Shown: piece by piece, positions 26,063 to 33,373 of the stretch | Layout of the letters: each line of letters begins with the position of its first letter | Numbering within the stretch: the first letter of the stretch is position 1 | IMG/VR virus record: IMGVR_UViG_3300032020_000006 | Span: 1 to 50,859 of that record | Length of the DNA: 50,859 bases | Direction: 5' to 3' (one strand) | Origin: a virus | Program-made: the position numbers and the translations under genes | Notes under the pieces: model-generated | The model's database searches: none | The model's input: the letters and a program-made list of their open reading frames with translations, nothing else | Told to the model about the DNA's origin: nothing

Positions 26063-26251
26063 TTATTCCACATCCACGCTTATGTAATCCGTCATTATTT
26101 CTATGCCTATTATTTTCCATCCCTTCATTGCGAAGTCTGTTTCTAGCCAATTGCTTATAGATCCGTCGTCGCAAATTGTGAAGTTGTCGTATTGCATCTT
26201 GAGATATACTTCAGGCTTTCCTTTTACTTGTAGTTTGATCCAAACTTTCAT
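26063..26251 (-). CDS. Small protein, unknown
   Basis: 62 residues, strand-rich (MKVWIKLQVKGKPEVYLKMQ), no Cys cluster or membrane span. The start overlaps the end of a 21-codon frame upstream. No family recognised. Confidence 0.6.
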   Translation of the reverse strand: MKVWIKLQVKGKPEVYLKMQYDNFTICDDGSISNWLETDFAMKGWKIIGIEIMTDYISVDVE

Positions 26252-26313
26252 TTTTTCAGTCCTTCCTTAAATTTTCCGTGTGCGAATGGTTGTGTGTGGT
26301 GTTTGTGTTTCAT
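26248..26313 (-). CDS. Very short coupled reading frame
   Basis: 21 residues (MKHKHHTQPFAHGKFKEGLKK), His/Lys-rich. It overlaps the gene before and the gene after by four bases each (ATGA), which is the only evidence that it is translated. Confidence 0.35.
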   Translation of the reverse strand: MKHKHHTQPFAHGKFKEGLKK

Positions 26314-26447
26314 TGCGACACATCCTTTAATGTCGTGTTCTTAATGTTGTGTTTGCATGAAGGACATGAGACAAGAATAAGTTTACTTTTTGTGTGCCAT
26401 GAGTAACCGCAATTAGAGCATTTAATGTTATGTTGTGGTTTAGTCAT
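26310..26447 (-). CDS. Zinc-ribbon mini-protein
   Basis: 45 residues. IKCSNCGYSW and VSCPSCKHNIKN make a CxxC...CxxC ribbon. It closely resembles the 48-residue protein at 29288-29434 (IECEDCGHAWFTC, VNCPSCRKPVKN). Probably a paralogue that binds nucleic acid or acts as an adaptor. Confidence 0.65.
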   Translation of the reverse strand: MTKPQHNIKCSNCGYSWHTKSKLILVSCPSCKHNIKNTTLKDVSQ

Positions 26448-26720
26448 TTAAAGGTCTCCTGTGATATGTCGGAATTCAGGATAGCGTTTAAGCATGTCTT
26501 TTTTATTGCCCTCGTAATCTATTGCACCAGAGAACAAGACACACCATTGCGTTTCATGTCCCTCTGAATCATCATAATGAGGTCTAAAAATTGTTACGTC
26601 TTGTGTTGTTGTGTGTCCGCAGTGTGCGCAAGTCATAATATGCTTAAAGTCAATTCGATCCAAATTGTCTTTGAGGTCTCTTATTTCGATTCGATCCTTT
26701 GGAGTTAATAGTTTTGTCAT
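26448..26720 (-). CDS. Small protein with a CxxC pair
   Basis: 90 residues. It contains HIMTCAHCGHTTTQDVTIF and a later WCVLFSG. One CxxCGH knuckle only, so zinc binding may be by dimer or include the later Cys/His. Overlaps its upstream neighbour by four bases. Unknown. Confidence 0.6.
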   Translation of the reverse strand: MTKLLTPKDRIEIRDLKDNLDRIDFKHIMTCAHCGHTTTQDVTIFRPHYDDSEGHETQWCVLFSGAIDYEGNKKDMLKRYPEFRHITGDL

Positions 26721-26908
26721 GGGTGCGTCTCCAAAAATTTTTTAAGTTTGCGTGTGAATTCTAACAGTTTAAAGTCGAATTCGCAAGCGAAACCGAAACC
26801 TTCGTATGTTCCATCTTTGCTGATTTTTTCTGTTATGCTTATTCGGTTTATGTCGATTCGTAGTGTTCCATAACCAAAATCGTATACGTATATTTGTGGG
26901 TTTGTCAT
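26717..26908 (-). CDS. Small protein, unknown
   Basis: 63 residues. Strand-rich N-terminal half (IYVYDFGYGTLRIDINRIS) and a C-terminal amphipathic helix (LLEFTRKLKKFLETH). Four-base overlaps on both sides. No family recognised. Confidence 0.6.
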   Translation of the reverse strand: MTNPQIYVYDFGYGTLRIDINRISITEKISKDGTYEGFGFACEFDFKLLEFTRKLKKFLETHP

Positions 26909-27111
26909 TTAAACATCTCTGTTATGGTTTGATCTTGTTTTTGTTTTAGCTTCGTTAGTTTTGTTTCAACCATTGCGTTTATGAATCTTGTTTTGTCGAA
27001 TCTGGGGTTATCCTGTGTTAAGAATTCGATTAAGTTTTTCTGAAAATCTTGGAGATCTTCAGCTTTTCCGATCAGATCAGCCAGAATCTTATAATATTTT
27101 TTGCTTAACAT
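26905..27111 (-). CDS. Small helical protein, unknown
   Basis: 68 residues, almost all helical and charged (YYKILADLIGKAEDLQDFQK). No Cys. Translational coupling to the next gene. No family recognised. Confidence 0.6.
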   Translation of the reverse strand: MLSKKYYKILADLIGKAEDLQDFQKNLIEFLTQDNPRFDKTRFINAMVETKLTKLKQKQDQTITEMFK

Positions 27112-27115
27112 GTGT

Positions 27116-27334
27116 TCACAACCTTAATGCTTTTTTAATTCTTATTGTTACATAGTCCGCTGTAGCTCTGTCTACGAATCTGTACAGGTTAGCTACGGTT
27201 AATCGTAGCTCTTCGTACTCTTGTGGGTTCAGATAAAAACCTAAACCCATAAGGGCTTTAACGTGACTGATCCATGTGTTATAAAACTCTTCTACAGTCA
27301 CGTTCTCTTTTTGCTTTTCTTTTTGTTCATTCAT
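27116..27334 (-). CDS. Small helical protein, first gene of its operon
   Basis: 72 residues from ATG at 27334, a second Met at 27330 being possible. Predicted helical (VEEFYNTWISHVKALMGLGF). Preceded by a clear TATA box. Unknown function. Confidence 0.6.
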   Translation of the reverse strand: MNEQKEKQKENVTVEEFYNTWISHVKALMGLGFYLNPQEYEELRLTVANLYRFVDRATADYVTIRIKKALRL

Positions 27335-27339
27335 TTTGT

Positions 27340-27390
27340 ATCACGATACTATGATAAGGAATAAAAAGTATATAAATACTATGAATAAGA
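27340..27390 (-). promoter_or_regulatory. Promoter for the 27334 operon, with operator-like repeats
   Basis: The minus strand reads AGTATTTATATACTTTTTAT at 27380-27361, an archaeal TATA box about 33-40 bases before the ATG. ATACTATGAATA lies at 27376-27387 next to it and a variant, ATACTATGATAA, at 27346-27357 near the expected start site, both in plus-strand orientation. Confidence 0.65.
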
Positions 27391-27463
27391 ATCTGAAGAT
27401 TTGCTTATATTTTGCTTAACGGTATTGCTTATTTGTCTAAAATTACGGAGGATTAATGTTTAA

Positions 27464-27541
27464 ATGTTCACGTTCAAACCAAAATTAAACTTCGATTGTT
27501 TCGAATTATCAGAAAAAATTGGAAAATTGCATGGACTTTGA
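27464..27541 (+). CDS. Possible micro-gene
   Basis: 25 residues (starting MFTFKPKLNFDCFELSEKIG). Upstream are CTTATATTTT (TATA-like) and CGGAGG, and directly after the stop is a 9-base-pair hairpin with a T run. It would be the only plus-strand unit within this minus-strand block. Weak evidence. Confidence 0.25.
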   Translation: MFTFKPKLNFDCFELSEKIGKLHGL

Positions 27542-27574
27542 AAAATGCCATGCTCTTATCCCTACGGCATTTTT
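27541..27574. terminator. Perfect stem-loop carrying the CTTATCCCTACG element, copy 1
   Basis: AAAAATGCC (27541-27549) and GGCATTTTT (27566-27574) form a perfect 9-bp stem around a 16-base loop containing CTTATCCCTAC. T runs on both strands allow bidirectional termination. It abuts the stop of the 27573 gene. Related copies lie at 29585 and 30722. Confidence 0.6.
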
Positions 27575-27791
27575 AGATAAATTTTTCTACGTTTTTCCGC
27601 ATTTTTTCGCTTTTTCCTGATTCATATTTGAATGCTGAAATTATTAAGATACATCTAGCTAAAGTGTGATCGTGTTCTTGTTGTGGTTCTAATGCGCCAG
27701 ATTTTAAGGCTTGTTGATATAGTTCAACGAATGTTTTTCTGAAGTTCTGAAGGAATTGTTCAAATTCTACTGGGGTTAATGGATCGTACAT
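27573..27791 (-). CDS. Small helical protein, unknown
   Basis: 72 residues (VEFEQFLQNFRKTFVELYQQ, then HDHTLARCILIISAF). Helical. Located at the 3' end of an operon, its stop touching the stem-loop. No family recognised. Confidence 0.6.
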   Translation of the reverse strand: MYDPLTPVEFEQFLQNFRKTFVELYQQALKSGALEPQQEHDHTLARCILIISAFKYESGKSEKMRKNVEKFI

Positions 27792-27793
27792 TT

Positions 27794-28045
27794 TTACACC
27801 TCAAACTTATCGTTGTGCCATTCGTGACCATCGTATTCTCTAGTGTCTCCGCTTTTTGTTAATCCGCAACCGCATGAACCTTCAGAGCCGTGTATATACT
27901 TTTTGGCAATTCCTTTTTTCCACTTGTTAAACGATTTTTCGTTGTGAATGTGGTGCTGTCCCTTCATTCCCATAACATAGTTTTGCACATGGTATAGTCC
28001 GTCTTCAGTTTTGGTGACGTAGAAGTGCATTTCTATTCGCATCAT
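27794..28045 (-). CDS. Small His/Cys-containing protein, unknown
   Basis: 83 residues. N-terminal strands (MRIEMHFYVTKTEDGLYHVQ), then KYIHGSEGSCGCGL and several His (GQHHIHNEK, DGHEWHND). Metal binding is possible. Start touches the upstream stop. Confidence 0.6.
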   Translation of the reverse strand: MMRIEMHFYVTKTEDGLYHVQNYVMGMKGQHHIHNEKSFNKWKKGIAKKYIHGSEGSCGCGLTKSGDTREYDGHEWHNDKFEV

Positions 28046-28182
28046 TATTTTTCACCTATGCCTACGAATGTTTCGTTTGGGTGTTTCCGTTTGCGCCATA
28101 TTTCTATTGCTTCGTATTCTGTGTTTGCTTCGATTGTTATGTTGTGTCTTGTATCGTAGTTTATTATGAATTTTCTTTTCAT
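28045..28182 (-). CDS. Small basic protein, unknown
   Basis: 45 residues (MKRKFIINYDTRHNITIEAN, then YEAIEIWRKRKHP). Strand-strand-helix pattern similar to the 52-residue protein at 25904. The start overlaps the stop of the 265-residue gene by four bases. Confidence 0.55.
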   Translation of the reverse strand: MKRKFIINYDTRHNITIEANTEYEAIEIWRKRKHPNETFVGIGEK

Positions 28183-28976
28183 TGTTTTATCGCCTTCTTT
28201 AGAATGTCTTGTTTTACAGTTTCGAAGTCTTCTCCACGTTCTAGTCTTTTTGACGCTTCAGAGAGTAAACGGTCTTTTTCGTCGAATCCTTCGCTTTTTC
28301 CTGTTAATGCTGTCATTCTGAACCGTTCTGGATCACGGTATTTAACGTTTAATTGCATCAGCTTCATGTATAGCGTCATGCGTTTTAATGCGTCTTCTTT
28401 ATCAGTCTTCTTTATCATTATGTCATATCCGCAGCTGAAGAGATTCGATGTTGAACCGAAACAAACCGCAAATTCGTAACCGAGTTCCCAGAGAATCTTT
28501 TTTATGTCCACATCAAATTCTTTTAGTTGTTTTGCGTCTTCAGAGCCTGAGAGTATGCAATCCGAATGAAGTACAGTCCAATCTTCACCTTTAGGTTCAT
28601 AATATCCTCGCCATACGTCAGTGTGATGATATTCAAATTGAATTGGTGAACCTTCAGTGTCTTCAGGGCATTCGAATCGTATATTTTCGATGTCTTCAGG
28701 ATCGTGTATGTCTACTATTTCGTTAGTGTCTTCATGTTCCATAACTATGTATTTTGTTGCTGTTCTCTTATTTGGATCGTAGATTATTACTGTTCCTTGA
28801 GGTCGATCTTCTATGCTCTCTCTGCATGGATAACACACCCATCCATCTAGTTTTTCAGAGTATGAACCCTCATCTATTGCTGATCTTCCATATTGCTTAA
28901 AGATGTCTTTAGCCAATTCCCCGCAAATTGCACATTTAGTTTTTGGGGTTATGTTGTTATCTTTGTAGATGTTCAT
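28179..28976 (-). CDS. 265-residue protein with N-terminal zinc-binding Cys pairs, unknown
   Basis: CAICGE near residue 15 and CYPCRE near 48 form a split zinc knuckle. The middle is acidic (EHEDTNEIVDIHDPEDIENI) and the end is helical and charged. Further Cys and His occur at about 100-165. No catalytic motif recognised. Largest unknown in the accessory block. No firm function. Confidence 0.65.
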   Translation of the reverse strand: MNIYKDNNITPKTKCAICGELAKDIFKQYGRSAIDEGSYSEKLDGWVCYPCRESIEDRPQGTVIIYDPNKRTATKYIVMEHEDTNEIVDIHDPEDIENIRFECPEDTEGSPIQFEYHHTDVWRGYYEPKGEDWTVLHSDCILSGSEDAKQLKEFDVDIKKILWELGYEFAVCFGSTSNLFSCGYDIMIKKTDKEDALKRMTLYMKLMQLNVKYRDPERFRMTALTGKSEGFDEKDRLLSEASKRLERGEDFETVKQDILKKAIKQ

Positions 28977-29067
28977 TTTTGAGCCTCCGTAATTGTTTTT
29001 TGTTTACTGCGCATTCTAGAGTTCCATTACCGTTTTTTATAATGACGCAACAGTATGGTTTTTCCAT
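28957..29067 (-). CDS. Very short Cys-containing protein
   Basis: 36 residues (MEKPYCCVIIKNGNGTLECA). The end overlaps the next gene start, and GGAGG for that gene lies inside it. Size makes this tentative. Confidence 0.4.
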   Translation of the reverse strand: MEKPYCCVIIKNGNGTLECAVNKKQLRRLKNEHLQR

Positions 29068-29069
29068 GT

Positions 29070-29291
29070 TCAATCCCTCTTTTTCTCCAAGTTTTCAATT
29101 CTTTTTCTAAGTTCTGATAGTTGACAGGCGACCTCTAAAAATCCGTTATCCATGCCTTCGCTTATTTCTCTGAACGCTTGATCTATTGCTTCATTTTGTA
29201 GCGTCTTAATGAATTGTTGTGGATTTGGGTGATCTTTTAACAGAGTTCGCACGTTTGTTTCAATGGCTACGATTTGTATTTCGACTGTCAT
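29070..29291 (-). CDS. Small coiled-coil protein, unknown
   Basis: 73 residues, helical, ending in SELRKRIENLEKKRD, a short coiled coil. Four-base overlap with the zinc-ribbon gene upstream. No family recognised. Confidence 0.6.
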   Translation of the reverse strand: MTVEIQIVAIETNVRTLLKDHPNPQQFIKTLQNEAIDQAFREISEGMDNGFLEVACQLSELRKRIENLEKKRD

Positions 29292-29434
29292 TCTAACTCC
29301 TCTTTAAATTTTGGTTTATATTGTGGGTTCTTAACGGGCTTGCGGCATGATGGACAGTTCACTACTTTAAAAGTTGAACATGTGAACCATGCATGCCCGC
29401 AATCTTCACATTCTATATTTGTTCTTTCTTTCAT
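29288..29434 (-). CDS. Zinc-ribbon mini-protein, paralogue of 26310
   Basis: 48 residues: IECEDCGHAWFTC, then VNCPSCRKPVKNPQY. GAGG lies upstream and a TATA-like ACTTATAAGC about 45 bases before the ATG on the minus strand. First gene of its small operon. Confidence 0.65.
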   Translation of the reverse strand: MKERTNIECEDCGHAWFTCSTFKVVNCPSCRKPVKNPQYKPKFKEELE

Positions 29435-29596
29435 ATTCTTATACCTCATAACAATCATAACAATAATAACCCATGCTTATAAGTCTATCTGAAAATATCT
29501 CTTTTAGTGGTTCAAAATGCTTAACGGAGTTATCTCTAGGCTTCGAACAGAAAAAGAAGGGTGATTCTGGCGTTTTTCCGAGTCCTTATCCCTACG
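29435..29596. promoter_or_regulatory. Intergenic region with promoter and CTTATCCCTACG element, copy 2
   Basis: It holds the TATA-like box for the 29434 gene (about 29475-29484) and CTTATCCCTACG at 29585-29596, directly after the HerA-like gene stop. The phrase GGTTCAAAATGCTTAACGG near 29510 resembles TTGCTTAACGG near 27412. No convincing gene. Confidence 0.5.
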
Positions 29597-30436
29597 TCAT
29601 CTGTGGCTTATTGCATAGACTATAGCCAGAAACCATAATATTGCGACTATTATTGTTGCCATCGCTTTCGCCGTTGCGCCGTTGCTGTGTGGTTTATTAA
29701 TTATGCTTGGCGGTGCTGGCGACGGGTTTGAAGACACGATTTCTTGAGGCTTGGTTTCTGATTTGAAAGGTTGAATCTGCACTAATTCCGTCTTGTTCCC
29801 GTTTTTGTAAATGAACTGTCCCGCTTGCAGAGTTCCGAGAGTAACGTTGATGTCTTCTTGATTCTTTTTTGGGAAAAACCGTTTGATGTATTCTACGTCG
29901 TTGGGTTCGTCTGTGCTTCCGAAATATCGTTGTCTCATATAGCGCATCGCATTCTTATCGATTAATGATGCGAATTGTGTTATGCAAGCGAATCTTACTC
30001 CGAAGTTTCTTCCTTGAGTCATCATTTTTACTGTGTTTTGGCATCGTTTTGCAGTCATGCATCCTTGTGGGAAATAGGTGTGGGCTTCTTCGAAGATTAG
30101 GAAAAATTTTGGAAAGTTTTTCTCGTGTGCTTTTATGTACATGATTCTATTGCAAAAGTCTTCTATCATTTCTTGCATTCTGTTGGATGTCATTCCGCTT
30201 AGATCATATATTATTGACGTGTGTGATATTGGAAGGAACGATAGATTTGGTTTTTGCCATTGTTGTATTGAACTTCTATTTTGCCAATCTTGAGTCGGAT
30301 CAAAAACTACTACGATTACGCCTTCCTTCATTAGCTTATCTGCAATTTCCATTAATATGTCTGATTTGCCCACTCCAGTAGTTCCGCTTGCATACACGCC
30401 TGATTTCATGGCTTCTGTGGTGTCGAAGGGAATCAT
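29597..30436 (-). CDS. HerA/FtsK-like P-loop ATPase with C-terminal membrane span
   Basis: 279 residues. VYASGTTGVGKSDILMEI is the Walker A region (about 13-30), VVVFDPTQDW follows, and FFLIFEEAHTYFPQG is Walker B with the Glu-Glu-Ala-His seen in HerA-type ATPases; MMTQGRNFGVRFACITQ is a sensor-like region. A proline linker leads to a membrane span (MATIIVAILWFLAIVYAI). In tail-less archaeal viruses such ATPases package DNA, but here a terminase does that, so a membrane-bound DNA transfer or exclusion role is inferred. Confidence 0.75.
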   Translation of the reverse strand: MIPFDTTEAMKSGVYASGTTGVGKSDILMEIADKLMKEGVIVVVFDPTQDWQNRSSIQQWQKPNLSFLPISHTSIIYDLSGMTSNRMQEMIEDFCNRIMYIKAHEKNFPKFFLIFEEAHTYFPQGCMTAKRCQNTVKMMTQGRNFGVRFACITQFASLIDKNAMRYMRQRYFGSTDEPNDVEYIKRFFPKKNQEDINVTLGTLQAGQFIYKNGNKTELVQIQPFKSETKPQEIVSSNPSPAPPSIINKPHSNGATAKAMATIIVAILWFLAIVYAISHR

Positions 30437-30437
30437 G

Positions 30438-30647
30438 CTATTCCTCTTTCGGCATGTTTTCTAAAAGTTTCTCGGCATCTGGATCATTCTTTAAAACAGC
30501 TAGAATCGTGAATACGTCTCGCAAGTGGTGTCCATTATGAATTGGGTATCGAGGGTTTTTTCCTTCGAGTCGTGCGAGTAGTTGTTTCTTTCGGGTTTCG
30601 AGTGCCTTAATTAATTTGTCTAAGTTTTCTTGGTTCATTTTTACCAT
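30438..30647 (-). CDS. Small helical protein upstream of the ATPase
   Basis: 69 residues (or 66 from the Met at 30638). A Lys/Arg-rich helix (LDKLIKALETRKKQLLARLE) and a HNGHHLRDVF turn. One base before the ATPase start, so co-translated. Unknown. Confidence 0.6.
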   Translation of the reverse strand: MVKMNQENLDKLIKALETRKKQLLARLEGKNPRYPIHNGHHLRDVFTILAVLKNDPDAEKLLENMPKEE

Positions 30648-30707
30648 TCCTACTCATAATCTTCATAGTTGCTCCTTAAAAACCTTCTCTTCGGTCAAAA
30701 GCGGTTC

Positions 30708-30742
30708 AAAATCGCCTCGCCCTTATCCCTACGGCATTTTTT
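30708..30742. terminator. Imperfect stem-loop with CTTATCCCTACG element, copy 3
   Basis: AAAATCGCC and GGCATTTTTT flank a loop containing CTTATCCCTAC (element 30722-30733). It lies between the minus gene at 30647 and the plus gene at 30818, so here it is in a promoter-side position rather than after a stop codon. Confidence 0.45.
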
Positions 30743-30784
30743 AAAGTTCTATAATTAAGTTCTATCATAGTTTATAAATCATAG

Positions 30785-30824
30785 AGTTCATATACTTATT
30801 TGAAAAGCTTTAATACTATGAATA
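30785..30824 (+). promoter_or_regulatory. Promoter with ATACTATGAATA over the start codon
   Basis: A TATA-like CATATACTTA lies about 25-30 bases before ATG 30818, so transcription would start at or near the start codon (leaderless). The exact motif ATACTATGAATA at 30813-30824 covers that ATG. Confidence 0.5.
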
Positions 30825-31063
30825 TAAACTCTAAGATGATTAATATGGAGATTAAGGTTTGGGAATGTCCTAAGAAAACGTGCAAGTTCCGCTGGGTTCC
30901 GAGAGTCAACAAGCCGAAGGAATGCCCGAATTGCAAGCATCGGTTCACGGCGGATTGGGGTTTGAAGCCTAAATCCACAGTTGTCGTCGTAAAATCTGCG
31001 GAAGATTTGAGAAAGTTGAAGGAAGAAATTGCCAAGTGGAACGATAAGGATCGGTGGCTTTAA
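30818..31063 (+). CDS. Rubredoxin-like zinc-ribbon protein
   Basis: 81 residues from ATG at 30818; ATG 30845 is an alternative. WECPKKTCKFRWVPR and KECPNCKHRFT form a zinc ribbon, followed by a Lys-rich helix. It lies alone on the plus strand in a minus-strand region. Possibly a transcription-related adaptor. Confidence 0.65.
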   Translation: MNINSKMINMEIKVWECPKKTCKFRWVPRVNKPKECPNCKHRFTADWGLKPKSTVVVVKSAEDLRKLKEEIAKWNDKDRWL

Positions 31064-31188
31064 CCCGAGTATCCGCAGTTGGGGCATCGGGCGGAATCGC
31101 CACATTCAACACAAAACGTTTTCAAGCATCGGGCGCAAGTTATGTGTGGTTTTCCGTCTAGTTCTTTGCCACAGATTTCACATTTCAT
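31060..31188 (-). CDS. Double zinc-ribbon mini-protein
   Basis: 42 residues: MKCEICGKEL, ITCARCLKTFCVECG and ARCPNCGYSG, eight Cys in four CxxC pairs. Its stop overlaps the stop of the convergent plus-strand gene. Unknown role, probably zinc-binding. Confidence 0.65.
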   Translation of the reverse strand: MKCEICGKELDGKPHITCARCLKTFCVECGDSARCPNCGYSG

Positions 31189-31189
31189 A

Positions 31190-31309
31190 TTATCTTTCTT
31201 CCTTCATTCTGTTTCTAACGAATTCTTGTTGAGCCTCTAAATCCATAGGATAAAGTTCGATAGCTATATGCTTCGCAATTTCCCAGTCTGCAACTCTACT
31301 CAACTTCAT
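31190..31309 (-). CDS. Short helical protein
   Basis: 39 residues (MKLSRVADWEIAKHIAIELY, ending RNRMKEER). Its start overlaps the upstream stop by four bases. Unknown. Confidence 0.5.
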   Translation of the reverse strand: MKLSRVADWEIAKHIAIELYPMDLEAQQEFVRNRMKEER

Positions 31310-31542
31310 GGTTTCTTTCCTCTATTTATTAAATTTTGAGTTGAAACGGTATTGGCGGTACTGGGAGAGAGGTCGGTTAAAGTGACTTTTCGTATGAGTC
31401 CTGTTCCGCATCGTTCGCACCATTGTGGTCTATGCGGCACTCGGTATACTTGTCCAGTTTTAGCGTTGATGGTGATTACGTTAACGTGTTCCGCGTATTC
31501 AGCTTTGCATTTGGGGCACTTGTAGGTTACTTTCTTTTCCAT
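31306..31542 (-). CDS. Zinc-ribbon protein
   Basis: 78 residues. YKCPKCKAEY and QWCERCGTGL are two CxxC pairs separated by strands, typical of a stand-alone zinc ribbon. Flexible C-terminal tail rich in Ser/Thr/Asn. Starts directly after the upstream stop. Confidence 0.65.
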   Translation of the reverse strand: MEKKVTYKCPKCKAEYAEHVNVITINAKTGQVYRVPHRPQWCERCGTGLIRKVTLTDLSPSTANTVSTQNLINRGKKP

Positions 31543-31683
31543 CTAAATCCATCCTCTGCCGTTGCATCGTGGACACACTTGTTCGTGATAGTTGCTAGTT
31601 GCGTCTGTGCCGCCTTTGGCAGTTAAATGTAATATTTTTATTTTTCCAGTTCCGAGGCAGATGAGACATGGATAGGCGGGCAT
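31543..31683 (-). CDS. DnaJ-type zinc-finger mini-protein
   Basis: 46 residues from ATG at 31683, after GGAGG with a long spacer. CLICLGTGKI and CPRCNGRGW are CxxCxGxG-type repeats as in the DnaJ central domain. Only one pair is present, so binding of one zinc is expected. Confidence 0.65.
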   Translation of the reverse strand: MPAYPCLICLGTGKIKILHLTAKGGTDATSNYHEQVCPRCNGRGWI

Positions 31684-32180
31684 TATGGGTTCGCCTCCAA
31701 AATTGGTGGTGCATCTGAAAAGTTGATAATTTCTTCGATTGTTTTTGTTTTTAATGCCATGTGTCTTATATATACAAAGAGGCACTCATATTCTGCTTGC
31801 TTGTAGATTTTTTCTCGTTCTTTATGTTTTGTGCCAGTCCAGACTTCGATCACTTTTTTCTTTGTGTTATGAATAAAATCGGGATTGAGACCGTTAATTA
31901 TGACTCCACCGTTTCCACAGTATTCGAAGGGAAGATTGTACTTTTTTACGATTTCAATAAAATATTGTTCATATTTTGTGGGTTCACCAGTTTTTTGTAT
32001 TCTTGGTTTTCTTTGTCCAAGATTTGCTTTATGACACGCATTAGTTATTTTTATCGGATCTCTTATTCCGTGTTTATATTCAAAAAGTAATTGATGTCGA
32101 GCATTACAATAGTTTCGTTTTTTAATTCGGCATGGACGTCTTTCTAAAGTTTTTCCGCAATATGTACATGTTGTTTTCAT
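31683..32180 (-). CDS. Zinc-finger protein with PD-(D/E)XK/Vsr-like endonuclease domain
   Basis: 165 residues. N-terminal zinc site (CTYCGKTLERRPC, NYCNARH). The second half, INGLNPDFIHNTKKKVIEVW, then GTKHKEREKIYKQAEYECLFVY, follows the D...(E)xW pattern of very-short-patch-repair and related homing nucleases. It is a likely DNA-cleaving enzyme, perhaps a free-standing homing gene next to the head morphogenesis gene. Confidence 0.6.
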   Translation of the reverse strand: MKTTCTYCGKTLERRPCRIKKRNYCNARHQLLFEYKHGIRDPIKITNACHKANLGQRKPRIQKTGEPTKYEQYFIEIVKKYNLPFEYCGNGGVIINGLNPDFIHNTKKKVIEVWTGTKHKEREKIYKQAEYECLFVYIRHMALKTKTIEEIINFSDAPPILEANP

Positions 32181-32836
32181 TTAGATTCCAACACTGGTAC
32201 GATACAACATCTGCAAAGTGGATGGAGTGGCGGTCTTAGATTTTCAGGCACGAGTTCGCCGTCGAGAGCTTCGCAAAGTTCACAGACTTGCGGATCCCGC
32301 GCCGTGAGCCACTTCATTTTGAATCCCGCCTTCTGGTATCTGCTTTCCGCCGCCTTGTTGAACGCTCGCATGAGTTCCGTCCGTGCTATCAACATTCCTC
32401 GGTTTTTGAATGTGCCGACTGTTTCTGAAACTCGGTTTCCTATTTGTTCCAAAGTTTCGCCGAGGCTTATCCCTTCGCGGATTTCTGTGGCTGCATCTGC
32501 CCGTATGTCTTCCGTCCATTTTGTGAGGTATTCGTGGCATCCTTGCATGAGGTCTGCAAGCAGTTGATCGTCTGCGGGCGTCCATTCTGAGGCAAAGTGG
32601 TAGTCGGGCGAAGTGTTGTTCATGTATTCCACCGCGAAGCTTATCCCTCGGCTCATCATCAACCACACGAATTCATTGAACAGTTCCATTATTTCGGTTT
32701 CCATTAGGAGCAGTCGCAGGCGGAGTTCTTCTTCTGTGTAGATGGGGCTGAGAGAAATCTCCGTGATTTTGTTTTGTACTGTGTTGCCGAATTCTCGCCA
32801 CGTCAAAATCGTGCGGGTGGGATCTGAGAAACTCAT
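32177..32836 (-). CDS. Mu F / SPP1 gp7-like head morphogenesis protein
   Basis: 219 residues. The C-terminal end has LIARTELMRAFNKAAESRYQ, CELCEALDGELVP and HPLCRCCIVPV, the conserved ending of the phage Mu F minor head family, with CxxC and HP.CRC. In other viruses it follows the portal gene; here portal lies just upstream on the same strand with two small genes between. Role in capsid assembly or injection. Confidence 0.85.
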   Translation of the reverse strand: MSFSDPTRTILTWREFGNTVQNKITEISLSPIYTEEELRLRLLLMETEIMELFNEFVWLMMSRGISFAVEYMNNTSPDYHFASEWTPADDQLLADLMQGCHEYLTKWTEDIRADAATEIREGISLGETLEQIGNRVSETVGTFKNRGMLIARTELMRAFNKAAESRYQKAGFKMKWLTARDPQVCELCEALDGELVPENLRPPLHPLCRCCIVPVLESK

Positions 32837-33006
32837 GTTATCTCTTCCATGAGTTCATTTATGAGTTGGTGAATGGGACACTCGTGACATACTGAATAGC
32901 TCCAGAAGATTGGATGGGATAGATATTCGGTTGGAATATGTTGTAATGTGAAGCATTTTTCACACACGAGTTTGCTGAGTTTCTTCAGCTTCTCTATTGG
33001 AGTCAT
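32833..33006 (-). CDS. Small protein with two CxxC pairs
   Basis: 57 residues. LVCEKCFTLQHIPTEYL and YSVCHECPIHQL suggest a zinc knuckle. Overlaps the Mu F-like gene start by four bases. Unknown. Confidence 0.55.
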   Translation of the reverse strand: MTPIEKLKKLSKLVCEKCFTLQHIPTEYLSHPIFWSYSVCHECPIHQLINELMEEIT

Positions 33007-33082
33007 TTTCCTGTTGCACTTCCTTTAGTTGCGTTTTTCACAAAACGAACTTTCGAGGAGAAAGGAGAAGGAGAGGGCAACT

Positions 33083-33373
33083 TCAGGATGGCTCCATTAG
33101 AATTGTTTTTGCTTTCAGAAGAGTGTTCAAAAGTTGCGTTCCTTCTGGTGTTAAGACGTAGTAAAGTCGGTGTCTATTTTCGTTGTTGTATTGTTGAAAC
33201 GGTTTTTTAGATGGCATCACCATTGTGACGAGTTTTTTCATTATTAAGTATTCGAGTTCTTCTTTTATCCTATGACAATTGATTCCTGCTTTTTGCATTA
33301 TATGGGTGATAATTATCGGTTCGTGTAGGGCTTTCATTATGTCTATTTTCATAGTAAATGTGTCTCTTCTCAT
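33083..33373 (-). CDS. Winged-helix DNA-binding protein
   Basis: 96 residues. EPIIITHIMQKAGINCHRIK, then EELEYLIMKKLVTMV and LYYVLTPEGTQLLNTLL fit the winged-helix domain of archaeal transcription regulators. It overlaps the portal stop by four bases. Likely regulator of head or accessory genes. Confidence 0.7.
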   Translation of the reverse strand: MRRDTFTMKIDIMKALHEPIIITHIMQKAGINCHRIKEELEYLIMKKLVTMVMPSKKPFQQYNNENRHRLYYVLTPEGTQLLNTLLKAKTILMEPS

